Below, piece by piece: positions 26,428 to 38,209 of a DNA stretch of 64,000 nt. The notes below the pieces were generated by a model, which saw only the letters and a program-made list of their open reading frames with translations, searched no databases and had not been told where the DNA came from. Position 1 is the stretch's first letter; each line of letters opens with the position of its first letter. Origin of the DNA: Sciurus carolinensis (taxonomy: Eukaryota > Chordata > Mammalia > Rodentia > Sciuridae). The position numbers and the translations under genes were made by a program. The stretch covers positions 39,882,575-39,946,574 of the forward strand of contig NC_062221.1 of NCBI RefSeq assembly GCF_902686445.1, given 5' to 3'.

Positions 26428-26553
26428 CTTGTCCTGAAGATCACTATGGGCAGGATTGTATCAAACGGTGTTCCTGTGGCACAGGACAGTGTGACCCAGT
26501 GACTGGAGGGTGCCAGTGTCCCCCTGGCCAAATGGGAGTCAGGTGTCAGCAAG
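26428..26553 (+). CDS. EGFEM1: EGFEM1 exon: EGF-like module 3 of 8 in window
   Basis: A 126-nt exon, one codon shorter than most of its neighbours. The acceptor is CTCTTTCCTGCAG ending at 26427, and the donor AAG|GTAACA starts at 26554. Phase is 1/1. The product begins ACPEDHYGQDC, has CSCGTGQC and DPVTGGCQC, and closes PPGQMGVRC. Eight cysteines are kept; the missing residue is in the loop between cysteines 4 and 5 (GTGQ), so the fold is not disturbed. The DPVTG turn and the closing G-VRC match the equivalent MEGF6 module as I recall it. An old ID SINE sits about 300 bp upstream (26037-26132) but does not touch the splice signals. Confidence 0.85.
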
Positions 26554-27333
26554 GTAACAATGACTGCAGAGTCACCCTGTCCATCCAAGCACTAAGCCAA
26601 ACCATTAAAGCAGATTTGGTGCCAGGGATTACAATTGCATGGGCATTGTTTACAACGCTTTCTTTTCTAAATGCCATTTTAATACCATGAAAGTACACAC
26701 TCCTGTAGCAATATTTAGGAAATAGTCCAAAATAAGGTAAAAAATATTGGAAACAGAAACAAAAAATAATTTATGAATATTCTTGACTGGGAGGGAATGT
26801 TCAAGTAATTGTTACTAATTTTATAAAGTTGCTAAAAATTTTGTGTTGGAGATGTCAAATAATGGGAACTGAAGAAAGAAGTGTACATCCTCTTCAACTC
26901 TCAGAAGCCAATGGAGGGTAAGAAAGACAGAAGCTAGAAAGAAAAACATAATCTTTGTTGAAAACTACAAAACTTTCTTTTTATAAATCATAATGTCAAT
27001 TGTTATAATAATCATAATAACAGAAGAAGTATCAAATTCAGTTCAAGGAGGACAGGTAGAGAGGATGCTGGGTCACTCCAGCTCTTGAGTGGGGCTAGCA
27101 GAGTAGTCATTTCTCCTGGGCACACACAGGTGGGCAAAACTAATGACTCCTTGTTGAAAAACAAGGATTGGTTGAATAGGTGGGTCTGAAAATGTCTTAA
27201 ATGTAACAAAGGAAACATCATAGGGTGGAGGAAAATGGGGTGAACAGAGGAAATACACAGTCATACCATGTTTTCTACTCTGCACTATGACAGAGAACAT
27301 AAACAGTCTTGTAGCTAAAGTGAGGATAAAGTA

Positions 27334-27450
27334 CACATACATACTTATACCTACACACATATGCATACACAAACCCAAATGCATGCTCAGATACACTCAC
27401 ACACAAGCATACACACATGCATACATATGCATATATGTACATCTGCACAC

Positions 27451-27487
<37 letters not shown>
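27334..27487 (+). repeat. CA-rich / (AC)n microsatellite region
   Basis: Degenerate ACAC/ATAC units from 27334 lead into a pure (AC) run at about 27457-27487. Confidence 0.9.
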
Positions 27488-27489
<2 letters not shown>

Positions 27490-29159
27490 TCCTGCAAATT
27501 TTGATATATAGAGCTTTATTCTAACCAAATGACTGAGGTCAGTTTCCTAGCCCTGGATCCACACTATCCTTTTTCAAAAGGTGGTTTAAAAAAAAAAAAT
27601 CAATGAAGCTAGTGAATAAAACATTCCCCTCATTTTAGAAACAAAAAAAGTTGAAACTGTTCAAAGTTTTGCTTGCTTTTTTAGTGCAAATTTTGTAAGA
27701 AGGAAAAAGGAGAAAAGAAATAGGAAAAATGAAAACCTGATGAAACTAGATCAGAAAGGTTTTGCTATGGAACACATGAAGATATTACCCAGAATTTCTT
27801 CCAAGAATTCAAAGGACATAATGAAAAAGTGTTCTCCATAAAATGTGAGTGCAATACAAAGATACAGGGGTCCATGGAATAAATGAAAAGACAACAAAAG
27901 GAAATGAAAAAGTAAGCTGGCAGAGCTCAGAGAAGTAAAATTAAATTTAAACCTCACATGATACAAATGAAGGCCACATTCGAAGCAGGTAACAGGAGGA
28001 CAGAATCTGCTGATGATGAAACTAAGAATACAGAGAATATGCTGAAAATAAGGAAAGTGAAGTAATAGAATGGAAAAGAACAGAAATGATAAGTGGAAGA
28101 GGTAAATGTTCAAATATAATTTTCAAGATTTTTTTTTCTGAAATAAAAGAACTGATGCTACCTATTAAATGAATGCATTGTGTCCTAGGAAATAATAGTT
28201 ATGATTGGTTGCAGGTCAGGGGTAACTCTGTTGAGGATGTAAAGGAACATATAAGATCACTTAAAAACAGGTAAAATCAGGCTTGCTTTATAACTCACAG
28301 CAGTATTCATTGCTAGCATATGATTAATCAATGCCTATTCAATTCTTGAAAAAAATGTGAATCATGTATTTTATTCACAGTTAAACCATTACTTGAATAT
28401 AACATGGTGGCAAGTAAACAACTTTAAAAAAAAAGGTGTTGGAAATATAACAACCTTAAAATATTTTGAAAAAACAATTGAAAGGTAAATTTGAGCAACA
28501 AAATAATAAATGGAGAATCCCTGTAGTTCAAAGACCACATTTTAATTATGGCCAAGTTTAAAACAATGGTTGGAATATGACTAAGTGACAGAAGGTAAGT
28601 ATTATAAATTATAACAGTACAGAATTTTAACATAACTTTAACAAGCAATAAACAGGAAAAACAGGTGAAGGAGTAGAAGGATATGGATCTTATTTCTTCA
28701 CTCAAGGTTTACAGGTGGAGGGGGACCATTATGTATCAAAATATTATTTAAATACAGCAGCTCAATAAGTATGTTTATATGTATAAAGATAAATTCTAGA
28801 ATTTAGAATGCTGTAATTGAGAATTTAAGAACAAAATACAGCCAACTAAAATCAGGTAGAGGAGAGGAATGAGAAAAATTAGGTGAAAACAGAACTCTAT
28901 TAATTTCCCTTGCAATTCATATTGTGTAATAAATAAGAAATTCACTATATTATGTAATATTATATGTGCTATCTAAAGAAAACCCCCTAGATTACATAAA
29001 ATCATATTTATAAGACTTTCACTTAGATAATAGAGTACCCATACTGTCCCCTATTTTCCCTCTGAACACAGTAACAATTCTAGAGCATATGTACAAAACA
29101 AATATAAAAATCACCATAATGATAAAAGAAGAGGCAGACAGACTAGAGACTTCATAAAC

Positions 29160-31300
29160 CTAAGGAACAACATGGCGGCACGATTTCTGGCTTTTCTTTT
29201 TGTCTTTTGTATCCCAGAATGAGTGCCGGAGAAGCCTACATCCCAGAGAGACGATGAAGGCAGAGAACAAAAGGCCTAGCTAAGTCTTCTTTCTTTCCAG
29301 TTGAAGAACCAGGAATGGGGGCAGCCCAGCAAGACAGAAAACTTTTTGACAATAACTGGTTTTCTTCTGCGAACACTACAGAATAAAACTGCATACCTAA
29401 CTGCAATGGCGAGTGCACTTTCCCAGACCCACCTGGAGGTAGCAAGCCACTCCTCTCCTCCCTGGGGTAATGTGAGTGGGGACTCATAGCTGGACGAGGA
29501 AGTAATGAACCTCCCACCCTTGCTGTCGGTGTGAAGTGCAGGGAGTGTGAACCTGCACCCAACAGGCAGTAAGGAGTCGCCAGCCTTTCCCTCGAGGGAG
29601 TGTCAGGAGATTCAGAGGAGGGGCAGCACTTCCATGACCACCAAGCAGAAATGAGTCCATCCCATGCAGTGTCAGAGGTGGTCCAGTGGAGAGCCATATG
29701 GAAGCACCTCTGCCTTTCTCGGCGAGTTGGTGTCTACAGAGGCCTAGTGAGATTCTAGAAGGATCTGGCCTAGGAGGAAGGGAGCACACTTCCCACTTGA
29801 AGGCCAACTGGGGAACTTGGACTTCGACCTCTATCTGGTGAACCTCTTTTTTTTGCCAGTGCAATGTCATAGGAGGCTTTCAAAAATGGAAGACTTAAAT
29901 GAGATCTGTAGTCTCATTTCAGAATATTCAAAATGTCCACGTTTCAACAACAAAAAATTTATTCATTATACCAAAACCAGACAATTTCCACTTAACTAAT
30001 CAAAGATAATAGATATCAACCCTCAGATGACTAAGATAAGATTTATCTAACAAGAATTTTAAACCAGTCATTATAACATGATTCAATGAGCAACAATGCA
30101 CATAATTAAAATCAACAAAAATATAAAGACTCAGCAAAGAATAAGAAACATGAAGAAGAACCAAATGGAATTTTATAACTGAAAAATGCAATAGCAAAAA
30201 TTTAAATAGCTCACAGGATGAATCAAACAGCAGAATAAACAAGATACAGAAATGAATTAGTGGACTTCAAGACAGAACAATAGAAATTACCAAACTAAAC
30301 GAGAGGAAAAAAAATAACAAACAACCCCCAAATAAATAAACAAATAGATGATAGAGCCACAGGGCCCTTGAGACATATAAAAAAAAACAAAAAACTAACA
30401 TTGATGTCATCAGAAGAGAAGGGAGTTCCAGAAGAGAGGAGAAATGGATAAGGTCAAAAAGTAGTTGAAGGAATGACAGAAAATGTCTCAAATGTAACAA
30501 AAACATAAGTCTACAGAGTCAATAAAATGAGTGAATGCCAAAAAAGATAAACTCAAAGAAATCTGAAAAAAAAAATTTCAACATCAAACTTCTGAAAACT
30601 AAAAAAAATCTGAAAAGCAGTGAAAGAGCAATACCTTAGCTAAAGAGGAAGTGCAGACAGAGCGACAGCAGAATTCTCATTAAGAATCCTGGAAGGGAAA
30701 AAAGCAAAAACCAAAAAACTTTGAATCCAGAATCCATATCCACTGAAATCATCCATCAAGAATAAAGGAGATAAACATATCCTCAGATGAAGGAAAATAA
30801 AATTTATTGCCAGTAAACTTAACCTAAAGAAATCCCTAAAGGAATTTCTCAAAACTGAAAGAAAATAACGAAGAATGAAACTTGGAACAGGAGGAAAGTT
30901 AGACTGCAAAAAATGAAAGAATAAAATACAGATACATGAAATTTATTTTCCTTCTCTTAAGTTTTCTAAAATATGCTTGAAAAAGGAAGCAAAAATTATG
31001 CTACTCTCTGATGTGGCTCTCAATAAATTTAGAAGAAATATTTAAGATAATTGTATTATAAATGGGGTGGATAAAGGCACATAAAGGATCTGAAGTTTCA
31101 AAACTTCATTCAAACTGGTAAAATGTCACAGTGGAGCATGGCAAGTCACATGCGTATGCTGTAATAGCTACAGGAATCACAAACAATCTACCTGGAAAGA
31201 TGAACTGGGATATCTCTGGAAATCAAATTGTATTCAAAATGTTAAAGTAATTAAAAAAGAAGTTGGAAAATGAAAAACATGGAACAAACTAAAAAACAAA
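29160..31300 (+). mobile_element. Decayed L1 LINE, 5' UTR-like region
   Basis: It starts with 'aacatggcggca' (29169 on), like the YY1-type CAAGATGGCGG start of L1 elements. A GC-richer stretch follows (to about 29860), then A-rich text with 'gggaacttggacttc', 'aattctcattaagaatcctg' and 'ctaaagaaatccctaaagg', which resembles the 5' region of older mammalian L1M elements. No intact ORF1 or ORF2 is present. Confidence 0.45.
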
Positions 31301-31359
31301 TGACAAACGTATCATGTTAGCAATTACATGGAATAAAAAAATCATTTAAATATGCCCTC

Positions 31360-31800
31360 TAAAATATATCCTGTCATTTGTGTCAACATGGATAAACACA
31401 GAGGACATTAGGTAAACCAAGCACAGAAAGACAATTCATAATCTCTCTCATAAGCTGAATCCAGAAAAGTCAATCTCATCCAAGGAAAATTGAATGGTGA
31501 TTATTGGAGGCTGGGTGGTTGGGACTGGAAGGGAGGAGAAGCCTGGGACATATTGGTTGTGGGTACATAATTATGGGTAGATAAGAGGAATAAATCTCAG
31601 GAAATTATTGAACAACATGGGAACTAGGGTTATTGTCCAAATTTGAGTTAATGCTCAAATATATTCTTGAGCAATGTAAACAGTAACTGTTATATGCTAT
31701 TACAAAAAAAAACTATGTGAGGTGATATATTTGTTAATCATTCTTCAATTTGTACATCATTTCAAATTATGTTACACTCAACAAAAACCTACAGTGTTAT
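31360..31800 (+). mobile_element. L1M 3' end fragment
   Basis: 'catttgtgtcaacatggata', 'acagaaagacaattcataat' followed by 'ctctctcataagctgaat', 'gggaggagaagcctggga' and 'aactatgtgaggtgatatat' occur in the order of the L1M ORF2-end/3' UTR consensus. Confidence 0.65.
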
Positions 31801-31859
31801 CTGCAGGTTACATATGTATGCATAAATATATGGAGAATGAAACATATCCATATAGACTA

Positions 31860-32290
31860 TTTGAATATAGAAGGATGGAAAGCAATATACCATGTGATGA
31901 AGTAGACTTCAGAACAGAGAAGAATTACCAGTGACAGGGCCATTTCATAATGATAAAAGGGTGAATTCATTAAGAAGACACTGAACTCCTAGATGTGTGT
32001 GCTTCAAATAACATAACTGCCCAATATACGAACAAAAGTCGGATACTTCTAAAGGGAGAAACAGACAAATTCATAATTATAGTTGGAGACTCCAACACCT
32101 CTTTGTCAACAATTGATAGAACACTTAGAAATTCAGCAAGGCTGTAGAAAAACACAACCATGATATAATCAACATGTATGGACTGCTCTATCCAATCATA
32201 AGAGAATACATATTTTATTTCAAGTGTCCATAGAACATATTTCAGTAATAACGAAACTCACTCTCTTTCCACGGGAAAAAAACATTATAC
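31860..32290 (+). mobile_element. L1M ORF2 endonuclease-region relic
   Basis: 'ataatgataaaagggtgaat' followed by 'tcattaagaagac', 'gagaaacagacaaattcata', 'ttggagactccaacacctct' and 'ttcaagtgtccatagaacat' follow older L1 ORF2 sequence. It has many stops and indels and is not functional. It lies after the L1 3' end, so it belongs to a second insertion. Confidence 0.55.
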
Positions 32291-33189
32291 CACTTCATTT
32301 AAAAATATCCTTCTTAAATACCTAGTAGATGAAAAAAAGCCAACAAAATTGATATTCCAGAAATTTATTAAAAATAGCAATAATGACATCTAGAATCCTT
32401 GGGGTAAAAGCTAATTTCAGTAAACAAAGGAAAATTTACCTTCCAAAATACATTAGTATATAAGAAGTAATAACAATAAAATAATAAAATAAACTTAAAG
32501 ACAATGGAAATGAGGAATTACTGAAGTGAAAATAGGGAAAATATGACATATAATAAAGTTATGTTAAGACAAATGACCACCAATCTAAACAAAACTAAAG
32601 TTGCAATCCTATATTACCTTGTTTTCCAAAATTACTTCCAGTTGTGCAAAGTACTTAACAATGATGTCAGAAACTATGAGAGTATTAGAATTAACATAGG
32701 GATTTTAAAAGAAATTGTGAGACCATATATAAAGCTGAACAAAAAATCAGAACCCATGAAAGAAAAAAAAGTTAACATGATCCTTTGAATTTAAAGAAAT
32801 TCAAAAATGTCTTCAAAGTATAAAATACACACACAAAATGAAAAGATTAACAAACTGGAATAATAAAGACCAACTTTCTTAATAAAGAAGTGTTACTATC
32901 TATCTATAGATAAGAAAAGGATCCACATCATCAATAGAGTGTATCAAAAGCCATTCAGCATCTTCCATAATGTGAGAAGTCCAAACTTAAGTTCCACTTA
33001 CACCCTGTCGTCCCCCATCAGATTTTCACAGTATGCCTCATTAGATAAACATTGAAATAGAGCCACATTGCTAAGGCTTCTTAGTATTTATCTCTTTGTA
33101 GACAAATTTGATAAAATTAATCACAATTTAAAATGCACATATTGCTTTATCCAAAGAACCCTCTGGTAACTTATTCTACCACTATAATG

Positions 33190-33480
33190 TTATATTTGAA
33201 TAAACACATAACATATTCATTATGGCATTGTTTATAGTAAAATTATTTTAAATAATCTACTTGTCATCCATAATGGAGTGGGGAATATAAATTTTGTGTG
33301 AGGGAATAAATTCCGATGCACCTGTTTTTAAAAAAAATGAGACAGTTCTCTGCTAATTAAGAAGAAATCTTGGGAAATTTTATTTATCAAGTAAAGCAAA
33401 ATTTATGTTATTCTTCATCTCTATTAACCCTTTGCTAAAAAAGGGTTAAAGAAGGAAGATAGATACACCTACAAATACTT
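33190..33480 (+). repeat. Old L1ME-like 3' fragment
   Basis: 'ttatggcattgtttatagta' and 'catccataatggagtgggga', with later 'gtaaagcaaaatttatgtta', resemble the L1ME-type 3' region (cattgtttataatagc..., ...tccatcaataggg). Confidence 0.4.
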
Positions 33481-33514
33481 CATTAATGAGGAATACTTCT
33501 GGATCTATTCAGTC

Positions 33515-33790
33515 ATTCTCCACTTAATTCGACAAATATTTATTGACGCCAATGCCTGTTTAAGCACACAGAACAATATCTGTAAAATATATAGTATTCA
33601 TGCAACTTGCTTTCTAGAGGGTAAGGAAGACAATAAATAATAAACATCATTAGTAAGTGAGTTATGTGTATTCTAGAGGGAATAAAATATGTGGTAGGAG
33701 AAAAAATGGAGAATGACTGGGGCCAGAGAGCACTGGATGGACCCGTGGTGTCAATAGAGCAGGCAAGGTAAGTCTCATTGAAAGAAGAGA
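33515..33790 (+). repeat. L2 LINE fragment
   Basis: 'acaaatatttattgacgcca', 'aacttgctttctagagggta', 'gacaataaataataaacatc' and a later 'gctatggagaaaa' follow the L2 3' consensus in order. Confidence 0.65.
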
Positions 33791-34489
33791 GCCTATGCTA
33801 TGGAGAAAACCTGGTGACAATGAGAACACCTAGTGGTGTTGTTTAGGAAGGGAACCAGGGAGACTGGAGTAGGGGATGGAATACTTTATCCAAGATATAT
33901 AATTATATACTGTTTGAAAGAATTGTGTGATCACCTTAACTCTACAAAAACCTTGTTATATTCACAATTCTGCCTTAATATTGTCCTAAGACTTGGGCCT
34001 GCAGAAACATTTAGGTCCTCGCTTTTCCAATCATATATTTGTCCCTTATCTTGGGGTAGTAGGGGTTAGGGGCAGTAGGGTTCACAGATCCCTCAGTTCC
34101 AATAAGGCATTTCAATGCTTAATTTGCCTTAAAGGCAAAAGTTAACTTGAGGGTAGTTAACTTAAAGGTGGTGAACTTAAGGTAGCCTATTACGCATGCA
34201 ATGAAGATTCAACCATTATTTGTACAACTATAACTGTTACCTAACAAAATCGAAATGGTTCTTTCATTTGGTTCTAAAGTACAGCTATTCAGTCAAATAA
34301 AGTGCCATGCATATTGAATTCAAATACCTGCTCTGCTTTGTATTAACCAATGCCTTTGGGCAGGTTTAAAAAAAAAAAAAAATCTGTCTAATGTTTTTCC
34401 TGCTAGCTGGAATTAAAAAAATAAAGAAATCTCTAATGTCTCTCCTGCTAGCTGGAATTGAAAGAATAGTTGATTAGAAGTCAAATGTT

Positions 34490-34670
34490 CTAAATTTGAG
34501 TTTTGATTCTTAATCTTACTGGCTGTGTTAGCAAGACTAGTCTCTGAGCTTTGATTTTCCCAAGAGTAAAATAAGAATACTGTTACCCACATCACAGGGG
34601 TATTTGTGAGCATTAAATGAGATAATTCACGTGGAAAATATCATTATGTAAAAATACTATAAACTGGAGG
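34490..34670 (+). repeat. MIR fragment
   Basis: 'actggctgtgttagcaagac', 'gagtaaaataagaatactgt' and 'gtgagcattaaatgagataa' (split by short gaps) follow the MIR core and its 3' part. Confidence 0.65.
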
Positions 34671-35445
34671 TCATAAATGGCAGGCCCTTGGCCAAATCTA
34701 GCCACAAATGTGTTTGAATTGGCTGGCATAGTTTGACTTCCACCATGCTATAAAACTATTTTAATTATTTGCCAACTTTCAAAGTTTGGATAATTTCATA
34801 TAAAATATGGATTTTGAGTTTTCCTGAAAAAAAATCCTATTAGCTGGCAATATTGGACCCATATTCCTCATGACAAAATCAACTAAATGTGAACATTATT
34901 CTCAGGCTAGGGGGCTCTACTTTTCCATTGGTAGCACTTCCCGTCATTCAGTTACTTCTCCTGGACATGAAGGAGAGTCTCAGTTTTTCTTACGTCTGGT
35001 CATTGTCACTCACCTATGTACTAACTTCCCCTGGCAGTACATTTTACTTTGTGTCTTTCACTGCTCTATGATAAAGTGCTTTTTTGACTTCAGCACACAA
35101 TGTTAAAAAACAAACAGCTCTCATCTTTCTTTTTCATCATTTATGAGACTAAATATACAAAATGCTTCCTGCTGTAATTTAGAATTATTGCTGATTGTTC
35201 ATTAGGATACCTGCAGTTCACAGTGTTCCAGGCAAATAGTACAAGCTCAATAAATATTTATGGAGTGAATGAATGAATGACAGTAATGTACTTGCAAGCT
35301 TACAGATACATCCAGGGGATTCTTTAAGATATGTTATGCTTTGCTGTCTATATAGATATGGCTACTTTATCTCAAGTACAGAAAAAATGTTTACTCATGT
35401 GACACTTTTATTTAGTTTGACATTTAAAAAAATATTTTCCTGCAG

Positions 35446-35574
35446 GGTGTCCCCAGAAAAGATATGGCACAAATTGTGAATTAAAATGTACCTGTAAAAA
35501 TGGTGGACTTTGCAATTCCATGGATGGAAGCTGTACCTGTGGCCTTGGGTGGACAGGAAATTATTGTGAAAAAG
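35446..35574 (+). CDS. EGFEM1: EGFEM1 exon: EGF-like module 4 of 8, GC donor
   Basis: A 129-nt exon after the longest internal intron in view (8892 bp). The acceptor is ATTTTCCTGCAG ending at 35445. The product starts GCPQKRYGTNC, continues CTCKNGGLC and NSMDGSCTC, and ends GLGWTGNYC: eight cysteines, no break. The GLGWTG motif is distinctive and, from memory, shared with the matching MEGF6 repeat. The 3' junction is unusual. The phase-1 end expected from all neighbours falls at AAG|GCAAGT, a GC splice donor instead of GT. Reading on to the nearest GT would shift or extend the frame into intron sequence. The surrounding consensus (AAG before, AAGT after) is exactly what GC donors need. Confidence 0.82.
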
Positions 35575-35580
35575 GCAAGT
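35575..35580 (+). promoter_or_regulatory. EGFEM1: Non-canonical GC splice donor (GCAAGT)
   Basis: The phase-1 end of the exon 35446-35574 falls at AAG|GCAAGT. GC-AG introns are a known minor class handled by the normal spliceosome. They need a near-perfect remaining match to U1, which this site has. The acceptor partner would be CAG at 37537-37539. Confidence 0.72.
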
Positions 35581-36239
35581 TGAGCTTTCAGTTTCTAGGC
35601 ACTACTCACCTCTGGGGCCTTGAGGCAGCCAGGGTAGAGGATGGGTGGCCTGAAAGGAACCAGTTCTCATTAATAATGGACCCAGTACAAGGGGTGACAG
35701 TGACCTGCCAGAAGTCTCCAAACTACTTCATCAGGAAACATTTAACCCTGTATTACTACATATGTATTTCATATAGATGTTTTCATTTATCAATGATATT
35801 CTTGTATTCCTTGATATATTTTATATCATATATATTATAAATGTATAGAAAAGTTGTAATTAATAAAGATGGAAAAAGATAAATATTGATGGTTACTTTC
35901 TTCTTGAACCACAATTATTATTTTGTTAATCACTGGAGAGCATTTACTAACTACCGTTAGTGCCAAATATTATAGAAGACAAAAATTGCATTTTGGCAGA
36001 ACACAGCACAATGGTTCTTACAGTTAGACAGTGTGCTGGGGGTCAACTTGGGGCACCCTGAGTTTAAAACATACACACATATGTGTCTGTATGTGTGTAT
36101 ACATGTATATTTATTTATTTACAGTTACTTTTTATCTAGATGATTTCAGTTGTGAGTGGTATAGCTCTTTAGGTCACAGTGAATGTGATTGTCCACCATC
36201 CATCACCTCTAATTTAATGGTCATGAAATTTAACAGCAT

Positions 36240-36420
36240 GGTATAGAAAAGAACACCCTGCAATTTGAATGGATAAATATAGATGCTAACTACCGCTCTG
36301 CTAATGCCATACTGGCTGTCTTTGGGTAGCCTTTCTGTGGATTGGTTTTCCCATCTAAAGTGAGAGGGTATGGAGTTAAATGTTACGCAACAGCTCTTTT
36401 AAATCTAAGATTCTATTGGT
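36240..36420 (+). repeat. Possible MIR relic
   Basis: 'ggctgtctttgggtagcctt' followed by 'tctgtggattgg' and 'cccatctaaagtgagagggt' resemble the MIR core. Weak. Confidence 0.3.
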
Positions 36421-37199
36421 ATATCTATATACAAATGCAACACTACTTTTATTATAGACACTTTATTAGATATGCTTAATATGAAAGTTCTATTCATCCT
36501 TAATTGCTCTTCTCATCCAGAAATTTTCTTCCTAGTCTTGTTCATGTGTTCTTCCAAGTGATCTTCATAATCAAATGTCTAAATGCAAACCAAAACAAAA
36601 AATAATCAGGTATTTTATTGTCCCTGAGTCTGCTTTATTTCAGAAAGAGTTAAGATTCTTATATTAACTCACCCTATAAGAACAGACATGGTATATCTTT
36701 CCATTTGCTGAGACATTTTGCTCCCTGTTCAGTAAGATGCTGGATTTTAATATTCATATTAAAATATCACCAATTAATTTTCTAACTTATTCAATATTTT
36801 ACTGTTTCAGTGTATCACACTGGAACACTTATGAAATTAATTACATGATTTTTAGAATGATAAATATATTATGAATTTTTAAATTCTGAATGACCTTATA
36901 TACTAGGAATAAATATTTGATCATGATGCATTATTTTATAATGTGCCTTTGAGTTCTGTGTACTTTTAAAACTGAATCTGTGTTGATATTTGTAAGTGAA
37001 ATTGAGCAGTACTTATTTATGCAATTTTTGTTTGGTATTGAAATTGATGTTATACTCACTTGATAAAATATATTTGAAATTTTCCTTCCTTTAAATGCAT
37101 TGGAATAGTAGAAGTGGTAAGACAATGAACTCATTGATAAATATTTATAGAATTTCCCTGTAAACCAGGACTGATGCTTTTCCTTTTTAATATGGGAGC

Positions 37200-37480
37200 T
37201 ATTTTACTATATATTTTTTCACTATGATTGACTTGTCTAGGCTTTCTACCTCAAATTAGGACAATTTTGGTAAGTTGTTTTCTATAAGATTTTCCATTTT
37301 ATTTCATTTTAAAAAATCTATTTTGTAATAATTTTGATATTTATCTTTTTTGACGATTATTTCCTCCATCCTTTAAAAAATGTTCTGTATGTGAGTGTGC
37401 TTTTAATTTGGTTAGGATAGCCAACAGTTCATCTGCTTTCATTTTTTCATGAAGTCTATTGTTTTTTTCAGTCTTTGAAC
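37200..37480 (-). repeat. Possible L1 ORF2 relic, antisense
   Basis: T-rich text with 'acaattttggtaagttgttt' and 'gattttccattttatttcat' resembles reversed L1 ORF2. Uncertain. Confidence 0.35.
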
Positions 37481-37539
37481 TCATTTTAAATTCAGTTGTC
37501 TGTTAACTAAAACTAATGACCCCTTGGTTTCTTTATCAG

Positions 37540-37668
37540 AATGTTCTCCTGGTTATTATGGCCCTAACTGCCATTTTAATTGCACATGTCAGAACAATGG
37601 AGTTTGCAACAGGTTTTCTGGAAGCTGTGAGTGCCTCCAAGGTTATTATGGACAAAGCTGTGAGCATG
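37540..37668 (+). CDS. EGFEM1: EGFEM1 exon: EGF-like module 5 of 8, GC donor
   Basis: A 129-nt exon. The acceptor is TTTCTTTATCAG ending at 37539. Phase 1 on both sides. The module starts ECSPGYYGPNC, continues CTCQNNGVC and NRFSGSCEC, and closes LQGYYGQSCEHG. All eight cysteines are present. N-C-T in the first half is a possible N-glycosylation site. The phase-1 exon end falls at ATG|GCAAGT, so this is a second GC donor directly after the one of the previous exon. If GC is not used, the frame runs on for 38 codons of intron to a stop. An old L1-like antisense stretch (about 37200-37480) ends only about 60 bp upstream of the acceptor. Confidence 0.82.
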
Positions 37669-37674
37669 GCAAGT
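37669..37674 (+). promoter_or_regulatory. EGFEM1: Non-canonical GC splice donor (GCAAGT)
   Basis: The phase-1 end of exon 37540-37668 falls at ATG|GCAAGT, the same hexamer as the donor of the preceding exon. The -1 G and +3 to +6 AAGT match consensus; the -2 position is T instead of A. The acceptor partner would be CCAG at 40449-40452. Confidence 0.68.
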
Positions 37675-38209
37675 AGAGAAATTATTGGTCATACTATGAT
37701 TTTTGTAAGTTCTATGCTTTCAAAACAAGTTCAAATCATAGAAGTAATATATTCACATTATATGAAACTAAAAAGCTTTTAGTGTATATTCTTGCAATTA
37801 GAGCTAATTTCACAGTTCACATTTAAATTCTAGATGTTGACAACTTCCATGATGGAAAAAAAAATCGGTCTTTTTAGTTCTTTTTGTTTCTTCTCTCCAA
37901 GAAATGGTTCTATGATCCCACGATCATTTGGAGTAGACACTGGCAGATGATATGCCCCAAGAGCCACCACAGGTCCTTCGGAACAAAATTATTCTTCTGA
38001 TAGCTGCCCAAAGGCAATAATAGATGAGGAAACTGCTTATTTCTGTCATGTTAATCTAGACTTGACTCTGAACTATCTGCCTTCAAGTTCTCTTTGAAAA
38101 CATTAATTTATACTGTCTCTTAATTTATTTTCAGCTAAAATTAGGAATGCAAATAATATAATTTGTCTTTGGCATCAGAGAGACCTGTTGGACAAGACAG
38201 TTAAGAGAT

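Larger units (their letters stand above)
26554..35445 (+). other. EGFEM1: Intron between EGF modules 3 and 4, L1-rich
   Basis: A GT-AG intron of 8892 bp, phase 1. A CA-rich microsatellite region lies at 27334-27487. From about 27600 to 33500 the sequence is A-rich on the + strand and much of it is decayed L1 (pieces listed separately). L2 (33515-33790) and MIR (34490-34670) fragments and a small local duplication (34387-34459) follow. No exon is seen inside. Confidence 0.75.
35575..37539 (+). other. EGFEM1: GC-AG intron between EGF modules 4 and 5
   Basis: 1965 bp, phase 1, donor GCAAGT. It contains a possible MIR relic near 36240-36420 and an L1-like antisense stretch at about 37200-37480. 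The rest is AT-rich and unassigned. Confidence 0.72.

Noticed and set aside
27334..27511. CRISPR-like short repeated units
   Set aside because: It is a CA-rich microsatellite in a mammalian intron with no repeat-spacer structure.
27640..28120. Minus-strand hydrophobic open frames (120 codons and shorter)
   Set aside because: They arise from A-rich, L1-like + strand sequence read in reverse, which yields Phe/Leu-rich frames by composition.
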